NCBI GenBank assembly: GCA_900752785.1
Contig: CAADWP010000122.1
Location: forward strand, 1-13,276
DNA: 13,276 bases
Direction: 5' to 3'
DNA from: an uncultured Ruminococcus sp.
GTDB taxonomy: Bacteria; Bacillota; Clostridia; Oscillospirales; Ruminococcaceae
The position numbers were made by a program, and so were the translations under genes. Shown piece by piece: positions 7,821 to 13,276 of this stretch. Below the pieces are notes generated by a model. The model searched no databases, was not told the DNA's origin, and saw only the letters and a list, made by a program, of their open reading frames with translations. The first letter of the stretch is position 1, and every line of letters begins with the position of its first letter.

Positions 7821-9296
7821 TTATAAAATAAAACATATCAAGCCGCTGCATCCGTCATTAATTACGCGCTGCAGAGTCTCCTGCAGCTTCATTCTCGCCT
7901 CCACAGGCATTTTATACAGCTTGTTATGAAGTCCTTCATTTACAAGCTCGTGAAGCGATTTACCAAAAATATTTGATTCCCATATCTTTGTCGGATTATC
8001 GTCAAAGCCGTCAAGAAGATACATGACAAGCTCCTCAGACTGCCGCTCCGTTCCGACTATAGGACTTACGGTAGTATTGATATTCGCTTTCATTAGATGT
8101 ATCGAGGGCGCGGAAGCTTTCAGCTTCACGCCGTATTTTCCGCCCTGACGAATGATCTTCGGTTCTTCGAGGGTAAGCTCGTTCATTTCCGGCATTACAA
8201 TTCCATAGCCGGTTGCTTCTACCTCCGCAAGAGCAGGCTCTATACGCTGATATTTTCGGCGAATATCGTTAAGTTCCATAAGCAGCGGCATAAGATCGCT
8301 TTCGCTTTCGATCTCAATTCCCGTAGCTTCCCCGAGAATTTTATAAAACAAGCTGCTGTCCAGCTCGGCAGTAACGGTAACCGAGCCTTTTCCAAGATCG
8401 ATCGAGGTTATTCCGGCTTTGACAACATGAGGACAATGCGACATAGCTTCAGCCGCAGTTTCAGCTTCCCTGACGAGCCGTATATCCTTTGCCGCTTCTC
8501 TTATGCATCCAAGAATTTCGGATTTTAGCCAATGCCCCTTTTCAAGAGTATTTATCCAACGCGCCATGCGTATGTTTATTTCCTTGATAGGGAATGAAAA
8601 TAGTATTTCTCTGAGTATATCACGGATATCGGCTTCCTCAAGCTCAAGACAGTTGACCGGAATTACCTTTGTATCATAACGAGCAGTCAGCTCCTCGGCA
8701 AGTTTTTTTGACTCGGCAGACGCGGGATTCACGGTATTGAGTATAACTACAAACGGCTTTCCAAGCTCTTTAAGTTCGCGAATAACGCGTTCCTCACACT
8801 CCTCATACTCGGCACGCGGAATATCGGTAACAGAACCGTCAGTCGTGATAACAAGTCCTATAGTCGAATGATCGGTGACGACCTTCTGAGTTCCGATCTC
8901 GGCAGCCATGTTGAAAGGGATTTCCTCGTCAAACCATGAAGTCATTACCATTCGCGGCTGCTCGTTTTCTATATATCCCAGAGAGCTTGGAACAATATAT
9001 CCCACACAGTCGATCAGACGGACGTTGAAAGCTGCGCCTCCGCCGAGATCAACCTCGACAGCCTCCTCCGGAATAAATTTCGGTTCGGTAGTCATGATCG
9101 TTTTGCCTGCCGCCGACTGAGGAAGCTCGTCAAGGGCGCGTTCACGCATAAAACCGCTTGTAATATTAGGAATGACCAATGTTTCCATAAAACGTTTGAT
9201 AAATGTGGATTTGCCCGTTCTCACGGGTCCCACCACGCCGATGTATATATCGCCGTTTGTACGCTCGGCGATATTGCTGTAAATATCTTTTACCAT
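7821..9296 (-). CDS. spoIVA: Stage IV sporulation protein A, spore coat morphogenetic ATPase (491 aa)
   Basis: SpoIVA is an ATP-hydrolysing, self-polymerising protein that coats the outer forespore membrane and forms the base on which the spore coat is built. The length (491 aa) matches Bacillus subtilis SpoIVA (492). The N-terminus contains Walker A GPVRTGKST (23-31, Lys29), the conserved threonine stretch TIMTTEPKF (66-74) and Walker B VRLIDCVGY (92-100, Asp96), equivalent to the B. subtilis catalytic residues. The GTPase-like fold runs to about residue 240. The remainder is the SpoIVA middle and C-terminal polymerisation region, ending with the conserved GLICFIL tail. I chose the start at 9296 because AAGGAG lies 7 bases upstream and family members begin at this point. 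The in-frame start at 9356 would add a non-homologous leader running through inverted repeats. It lies downstream of sipL in the same orientation. Confidence 0.96.
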   Translation of the reverse strand: MVKDIYSNIAERTNGDIYIGVVGPVRTGKSTFIKRFMETLVIPNITSGFMRERALDELPQSAAGKTIMTTEPKFIPEEAVEVDLGGGAAFNVRLIDCVGYIVPSSLGYIENEQPRMVMTSWFDEEIPFNMAAEIGTQKVVTDHSTIGLVITTDGSVTDIPRAEYEECEERVIRELKELGKPFVVILNTVNPASAESKKLAEELTARYDTKVIPVNCLELEEADIRDILREILFSFPIKEINIRMARWINTLEKGHWLKSEILGCIREAAKDIRLVREAETAAEAMSHCPHVVKAGITSIDLGKGSVTVTAELDSSLFYKILGEATGIEIESESDLMPLLMELNDIRRKYQRIEPALAEVEATGYGIVMPEMNELTLEEPKIIRQGGKYGVKLKASAPSIHLMKANINTTVSPIVGTERQSEELVMYLLDGFDDNPTKIWESNIFGKSLHELVNEGLHNKLYKMPVEARMKLQETLQRVINDGCSGLICFIL

Positions 9297-9341
9297 TTTT
9301 ATCTCCTTATATATAATTGGCGAACACGCTCTATATTGCCG

Positions 9342-9372
9342 ATCCGCACGGAGCACGCGTCAGCGTGCGGAT
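9342..9372 (-). promoter_or_regulatory. GC-rich element with two mutually exclusive stems upstream of spoIVA
   Basis: ATCCGCAC (9342-9349) can pair with GTGCGGAT (9365-9372) as a perfect 8-bp stem with a 15-base loop. Alternatively GCACGC (9353-9358) pairs with GCGTGC (9363-9368) as a 6-bp stem with a 4-base loop. The right arms overlap, so only one can form at a time. The element is 46 bases upstream of the spoIVA start codon. A role in translation control or as a protein site is inferred. Confidence 0.4.
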
Positions 9373-9397
9373 GTGCGAGGCGCTTTAAATCAATTTT

Positions 9398-9434
9398 TAT
9401 AGTGAACGTCAAATTCTTTTTGACGTTCACTATA
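9398..9434 (-). repeat. Perfect 16-bp inverted repeat downstream of sipL
   Basis: Bases 9398-9413 and 9419-9434 are exact reverse complements around a 5-base loop. The repeat begins a few bases after the sipL stop codon. Both outer flanks lack a clear U-tract on either strand: in the sipL direction the hairpin is followed by AAAAATTG. It is therefore at best a weak terminator. It could instead be a processing or stabilising hairpin separating sipL from spoIVA in a shared transcript. Confidence 0.65.
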
Positions 9435-9440
9435 GTATTA

Positions 9441-10994
9441 TCAGGTCACGATTGGAATGAGCAGCATTCCGCCGTTTTCAAGGCGTTCTCCCGCAAGCTC
9501 GTTTTCTTCCATAATTGCCGCAACCCCCGTGCTGTAGCGCTTTGCAATATCCCATATCTCCTCATTTTCAACTCCGAAATACAGCTTCACTGCATAATCT
9601 CCGTCACGCTGCTTCTTAACGGAATCATCAACAATAATATCAGTCACCGCCCTGAGCGAAGCGCATCCGTAAGCCGATATCTTTGCAGAAATATCAGCCT
9701 TGGCGGTAAGAACTCCCTCTGCGCTTATATTATAAGAAACGTCTTTTACTGTAATAACAGCCGAAAGATTACAGCCGTCCACGTCCTCGTCAAGAGCGAT
9801 CGTTTCCTCAAATGCTTCATCCTTATCGGGCATTACAAGCATTCCCGAAGAGTCCTTCGCCGCCATTGAATAAGTCAGCATACCGCTTACAACAAGAGAA
9901 CGTCCGTCCTCGCCCTTCCGTGTATTGATATTTTTGGGTGTGCACCACATGGCATAAATAGTCTGCGGAGCAGCATCGCCCTCGGCGATACGAGCCGTAT
10001 GCCGAAAGCCCTCGCTGTAAACCGTCGGAAGCTGCTCGGCGCGTATGTCGGAGGTAATTACCTCGCAGGGATAAACAGTGGAATATGCGTCGGTACCGAT
10101 CATGACAGACGAGGATCTAACAGCCCGACAGATAAGCCTCAGCTCGATCTCACAGCGAAGAATGCGGTTATCCCCCTCCTTATCGGCAGCAGGAGTAACG
10201 TCGCAGCTCACTACCTCGGGAGTTACGCTGAATTCGTATGTATCGTCCGCACCGTCTATATCTATTATCTGACTGTATGGAAAAGTGAAGCTCATTGGCT
10301 CAATAACGCCTTCGCCGTCTCTTTCACAGGAGCAAAGCAGTCTTATCTCAGCGTCTCCCTTTGCAAGAAGCTTCCCCGATACTGTCTTTTTCTCGCACTC
10401 CTCGGCGATGCAGCGACAGCTTATTATACCTAAAATTGAAGGCTGAGCAGCGGTAAGCTCCGTTTCCTCGCTTATCTCAACCGGCTTTTCAACTACTATC
10501 TTCTTCGCCGCAAAACGCACAGGAGTTTTTCTGAGCTGAACGTTCATGCCAAAAGCGTCGGAAACGACTTCCTGCGCCGTCTCACCCGAAACATTTATCT
10601 TTACCGAGACAGCACCGCGTATATCAAGCCTGCGCTTGTTCATAGCACGGAAGTTCACATGATCGGCTTTCGGGATAAGCTTGACTGTAGGATTTTCGCA
10701 GAATTTTCCCAGTTCAACTGTTTTGGAGAAACTCTGCCGCTGGGAGATACACTGAAGCGCCGAGCCGTTTTCACTGCAGTAAATTATTCTTATATCGCAG
10801 CGCAGCTCATAGGTAAGCCTTTCTCCGCTGAGGGTATATCCGCTTATAACGGGAATAACCTCGCAGCGGACGAGTCTGAAAATATCCGGATAATAATCCG
10901 GGAGGATATAATCAAGCTCTACGGTCTGCTCCTGAATGCCGTCATATATACAGTCGGCAGCAGGTACGGTCTCTCTGTTAATTTTTAATTCCAT
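9441..10994 (-). CDS. sipL: SPOCS/DUF3794 and LysM domain spore coat protein, SipL-like (517 aa)
   Basis: In Clostridioides difficile, SipL binds SpoIVA, largely through its C-terminal LysM domain, and both are needed to place the coat around the forespore. The protein here has about the same length as C. difficile SipL. It shows repeated DUF3794 (SPOCS) beta-rich segments: one near residues 1-95 with the conserved ILPDYYPDIFR (30-40), a second across roughly 100-320, and a third across about 330-460. The C-terminus is LysM-like (about 470-516): the segment EEIWDIAKRYSTGVAAIMEE and the ending LLIPIV match the GDTLWDIAKKY...LLIP pattern of LysM. There is no signal peptide, as expected for a mother-cell cytoplasmic protein. 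A perfect AAGGAGG lies 6 bases upstream of the ATG. It sits directly upstream of spoIVA, which strongly supports the assignment over a generic DUF3794 protein. Confidence 0.88.
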   Translation of the reverse strand: MELKINRETVPAADCIYDGIQEQTVELDYILPDYYPDIFRLVRCEVIPVISGYTLSGERLTYELRCDIRIIYCSENGSALQCISQRQSFSKTVELGKFCENPTVKLIPKADHVNFRAMNKRRLDIRGAVSVKINVSGETAQEVVSDAFGMNVQLRKTPVRFAAKKIVVEKPVEISEETELTAAQPSILGIISCRCIAEECEKKTVSGKLLAKGDAEIRLLCSCERDGEGVIEPMSFTFPYSQIIDIDGADDTYEFSVTPEVVSCDVTPAADKEGDNRILRCEIELRLICRAVRSSSVMIGTDAYSTVYPCEVITSDIRAEQLPTVYSEGFRHTARIAEGDAAPQTIYAMWCTPKNINTRKGEDGRSLVVSGMLTYSMAAKDSSGMLVMPDKDEAFEETIALDEDVDGCNLSAVITVKDVSYNISAEGVLTAKADISAKISAYGCASLRAVTDIIVDDSVKKQRDGDYAVKLYFGVENEEIWDIAKRYSTGVAAIMEENELAGERLENGGMLLIPIVT

Positions 10995-11025
10995 ATGGAA
11001 CCTCCTTGAAAAATTGCTTTGTTCA

Positions 11026-11054
11026 TTATTATGCGAGACTCAGTACAAGTATTC
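11026..11054 (-). promoter_or_regulatory. Candidate sigma-E-type sporulation promoter of sipL
   Basis: On the minus strand, GAATACT (11054-11048) matches the sigma-E -35 consensus kmATATT at six of seven positions. After exactly 14 bases comes CATAATAA (11033-11026), which keeps the CATA core of the -10 consensus CATACAnT but not its second half. It would start transcription about 25 nt upstream of the sipL start codon. Mother-cell sigma-E control is known for spoIVA and sipL in other species; the site itself is a moderate match. Confidence 0.4.
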
Positions 11055-11127
11055 CAACCGGCACATTATGAATTCATCCGAAATATGTGACTTTTTTGTT
11101 ATTTTTGTTCAATTAGCGGTTATTTTC

Positions 11128-11156
11128 TTGACATACGGCGATTACTGTGATAAAAT
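11128..11156 (+). promoter_or_regulatory. Strong extended -10 sigma-A promoter of the sulfatase-fold gene
   Basis: TTGACA (11128-11133) is followed after 17 bases by TAAAAT (11151-11156), preceded by a TG extension (TGATAAAAT). The -35 is perfect and the -10 has one change. The predicted start near 11163 gives a leader of about 120 nt. That leader carries a 12-bp perfect palindrome CAAAAGCTTTTG at 11187-11198, of unknown meaning. Confidence 0.75.
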
Positions 11157-11282
11157 TAATAAGGTGTCTGCCCGAACGTGTTCTCGCAAAAGCTTTTGTC
11201 AGCTTTTCGTAATTTTTAATGCAGAGCGGCAAATATATGCAAACAAGCATTCGGTATCGCCAAGATATATGGAGGGATTATA

Positions 11283-13103
11283 ATGAAAACACTTGTAAAG
11301 GAACTGCCCGAAACAAGAGAAGCTCCGCATAAAAAGCTTCTTCCAAAAACGCGCAGCCGAACTCCCATAAGCCGCATAGATGTTCTGTCAGCACTGCTTA
11401 TCAGCACCGCAGTAAACTTTGCACTTTTCATTCTATCACCTATATGTATTTACATAAACAATCAGCACGAATTTCCTATAACCTTTAGCCGCTACATTAC
11501 CGTTATGGGCATAGGAGCCGCTGTTAGTACGGCAGCGCTGACCTTGATCCTCATAGTAATACGTTTTTTTACAAAGGGATTTTTCAAAGGAGTTTCACTG
11601 CTGCTTTTGGGAGCGCTTATATCAGCTTTTGTCCAAAGCGTTCTCATAAACGACAACGGCATTGTATTTTCGGGGGACAAAGAAAAATTCAATCACATTA
11701 ACTCAATTACTGTAATAAATCTTATAGTATATTTCCTTATCGCCCTGCTTCCTATTATTATAGTCCTGTTATGCAAAAAGCTCGGAAAGCTTGAAAAGCT
11801 TCGCAGAAATGCAGTTATATGGGGAGCGTCCGCAGCCCTTGGGATTCAGCTCGTGTGGGCAGGGATCGCTGTTTTCGGCACGAAATTCGAGCTTACCGAT
11901 ACCTATACGGGATATCTTTCATATAAACCTGCAATGTCGCTCTCTTCAGAGGAAAATATTGTGGTGTTTCTCTCAGACAGACTTGACGGAGTATGGATGG
12001 ACGAACTTCTCGAAAAATATCCTGAGTTAAATGAAAAGCTGGACGGCTTTACTTTCTATCAGAATAACGTTGCCCATAATACAAATACCTTTCCGTCCGT
12101 TCCACAGATGCTGACCAACAAGCTTTACAACGGAAAGGAATGGCCCGATTATATGCACGAGGCATGGTCGGGCAGAACGCTGCCATCTGAATTGAAAGAA
12201 AAAGGCGGCTACGCGGTCAATCTTCTTCCGGACTGTATCACGACAATAAACAACACCCGCTATATAGGCAGTCAGTGTGATAATGTCGCCTATGCGCCCG
12301 AAGATGCGGTAAAATACTGCTATTTTGGTAAATTCGGCATACTTCACGCCACTCTGAAGCTTTCATCCGCAAGACTTTCCCCATGTTTTTTTAAAGGGAA
12401 ATTAGCCAAAGGCCTCGGCGCAAACGTAGGACGGCACTTTATAGAAATAGACCATGCTCTTGCAGACCAGCAGTTAACTTCAATGAAACCCGAAACTGAT
12501 CTGCGATTCAAAGATTACTTAATAAAATATGGTCTAACCGACGACAATAATAAAAAGACCTTTTCTTTTATCCATTTAAGCGGCGCTCATACGTGCTCCA
12601 GCGATCTTGCCTCTCTTTATCAACCGGTTAAAGACGCGAACTTTTATCAGACTACACGCGGAGATTTTGAGATAATTTTTGAATATATGAATCAACTCAA
12701 AGCTCTTGGACTTTATGATAATACCACAATAATAATAGTCGGAGACCACGGCAGACCGCCCGTTGAAATAAATCCCATAAAGCACACCCTCAACAGCGCT
12801 ATCACAACGGCTTTGCTGATAAAACCCAAAGGCAGCTCCGGCGTCCTCTCTTTTGACAGATATTCCGAGCTTTCCAACGACAACTTCCCCGCAAGCGTAT
12901 TGGAATACGCAGGCATAGATCATAAAGATTTCGGCTGCTCCTATAGGGATATTATTGACAACGATCTGCATCCGGACAGGTATCTGCAAACGATCAAGTT
13001 CAACAATTACGGAAGACTTTCTTTCCATGCACTCTACAAGATAACCGGCGACGCCCGCGATTTCAGCAACTGGGAACAACAGCCAAAGCACGAGCATGAA
13101 TAG
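11283..13103 (+). CDS. Membrane-anchored sulfatase-like hydrolase/transferase, LtaS-like architecture (606 aa)
   Basis: This is an envelope enzyme of the alkaline phosphatase/sulfatase superfamily (PF00884-type), probably transferring or removing a phospho- or sulfo-group on a surface polymer or lipid. Five transmembrane helices are visible at about 36-57, 70-96, 102-122, 142-164 and 177-199, followed by a large extracellular domain. Candidate metal-site and catalytic residues are Asp232 in VVFLSDRLDG, a Thr in HNTNTFPSVP (265-274) at the nucleophile position, His431/His436 in FIHLSGAH, and Asp488-His489 in VGDHGRPP. This order matches LtaS and related phosphotransferases, but local motifs differ enough that lipoteichoic acid synthesis should not be assumed. 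The start at 11283 has GGAGGG six bases upstream. The sequence ends in a charged tail (PKHEHE). A small membrane protein gene follows after 49 bases. Its substrate is unknown. Confidence 0.85.
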   Translation: MKTLVKELPETREAPHKKLLPKTRSRTPISRIDVLSALLISTAVNFALFILSPICIYINNQHEFPITFSRYITVMGIGAAVSTAALTLILIVIRFFTKGFFKGVSLLLLGALISAFVQSVLINDNGIVFSGDKEKFNHINSITVINLIVYFLIALLPIIIVLLCKKLGKLEKLRRNAVIWGASAALGIQLVWAGIAVFGTKFELTDTYTGYLSYKPAMSLSSEENIVVFLSDRLDGVWMDELLEKYPELNEKLDGFTFYQNNVAHNTNTFPSVPQMLTNKLYNGKEWPDYMHEAWSGRTLPSELKEKGGYAVNLLPDCITTINNTRYIGSQCDNVAYAPEDAVKYCYFGKFGILHATLKLSSARLSPCFFKGKLAKGLGANVGRHFIEIDHALADQQLTSMKPETDLRFKDYLIKYGLTDDNNKKTFSFIHLSGAHTCSSDLASLYQPVKDANFYQTTRGDFEIIFEYMNQLKALGLYDNTTIIIVGDHGRPPVEINPIKHTLNSAITTALLIKPKGSSGVLSFDRYSELSNDNFPASVLEYAGIDHKDFGCSYRDIIDNDLHPDRYLQTIKFNNYGRLSFHALYKITGDARDFSNWEQQPKHEHE

Positions 13104-13152
13104 CCGGCAGAGCGATTCTAAAATAAAGTAATTAAAAAAGGAGTAAAAAAAT

Positions 13153-13276
13153 ATGTTTAACGTAATTAATTCACAGGCAGCAATGTATATCGATCCCGCA
13201 ACCACAAGCTATATTATCCAGATAGCCGCAGGCGTTCTTATAGCCGCAGGCACAGTTATCGGAATCTTCTGGAGCA
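13153..13276 (+). CDS. Small membrane protein with YIDPATTSYIIQ motif, 3' end cut by window edge
   Basis: A good ribosome binding site (AAGGAG, 9 bases upstream) precedes an ATG opening 41 codons that run off the window. The visible protein begins MFNVINSQAAMYIDPATTSY and continues with one hydrophobic helix (IIQIAAGVLIAAGTVIGIFW, residues 21-40). Short proteins beginning with a YIDPxTT motif, one helix and then usually a basic tail are, as I recall, common near sulfatase-fold and polysaccharide genes in Clostridia, but they have no known function. It probably shares a transcript with the upstream sulfatase-fold gene, since no terminator lies in the 49-base gap. Only the N-terminal part is available. 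Confidence 0.7.
   Translation, partial: MFNVINSQAAMYIDPATTSYIIQIAAGVLIAAGTVIGIFWS

Noticed and set aside
9297..9356. 20-residue N-terminal extension of SpoIVA
   Set aside because: It is not part of known SpoIVA proteins. The start at 9296 has an excellent AAGGAG, and the extension runs through inverted repeats.
9336..9869. 177-aa plus-strand open frame
   Set aside because: It is antisense to the end of sipL and the intergenic repeats, with no family resemblance; judged a shadow frame.
11174..11187. Possible LexA/DinR box (CGAACGTGTTCTCG)
   Set aside because: The half-sites are two bases apart instead of the four required by the Gram-positive consensus CGAAC-N4-GTTCG.
12576..13205. 209-aa minus-strand open frame
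   Set aside because: It is antisense to the sulfatase-fold catalytic domain, which is clearly the real coding strand, and no matching ribosome binding site was seen.

Overview
The window looks like a chromosomal segment of a cellulosome-forming Ruminococcus-like bacterium (Bacillota, Oscillospiraceae). The main evidence is the left-edge gene: a secreted family 48 glycoside hydrolase ending in a type I dockerin, the hallmark exocellulase of cellulosomal clostridia and ruminococci. Base composition is moderate by eye (mid-40s % GC), nearer to R. flavefaciens-type genomes than to higher-GC relatives. A sporulation gene pair and strong AAGGAGG-type ribosome binding sites also fit a Gram-positive, clostridial host. 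I see no tRNA, rRNA, CRISPR array, insertion sequence or phage gene.

Layout. (1) Positions 1-2449, minus strand: the GH48-dockerin exocellulase, truncated at its 3' end by the window edge. (2) Positions 2450-3062: a 613-base AT-rich divergent control region. It holds a perfect consensus sigma-A promoter for the cellulase, an 18-bp palindrome upstream of that promoter, a long cellulase leader with a UUCG-capped hairpin, a weaker promoter facing the other way, and a hairpin in the leader of the right-hand operon. (3) Positions 3063-7721, plus strand: a tight four-gene operon for a GldA/GldF/GldG-like ABC system with a DUF4340 protein (ATPase, six-helix permease, membrane-anchored GldG-like protein, membrane-anchored DUF4340 protein), closed by a strong terminator at 7792-7819. 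(4) Positions 7821-10994, minus strand: spoIVA and, upstream of it, a SPOCS/DUF3794-LysM protein matching SipL. In Clostridioides difficile these two proteins form the basal layer of the spore coat. The 144-base gap between them contains two notable inverted repeats. (5) Positions 10995-11282: a second divergent control region with a sigma-E-like promoter toward sipL and an extended -10 sigma-A promoter toward the right. (6) Positions 11283-13103, plus strand: a five-helix membrane protein with an extracellular sulfatase/alkaline-phosphatase-fold domain (LtaS-like architecture). It is followed by the start of a small membrane protein cut by the right edge.

How the parts relate. The four ABC-operon products probably form one envelope complex: a cytoplasmic ATPase drives a membrane permease, and two large anchored proteins project outward. 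Its substrate is unknown. SipL and SpoIVA form a known functional pair on the forespore surface. Their presence next to a cellulosomal gene matters because most cultured cellulolytic ruminococci are described as non-sporing. The sulfatase-fold protein probably modifies a surface polymer, and the small downstream protein is probably co-expressed with it.
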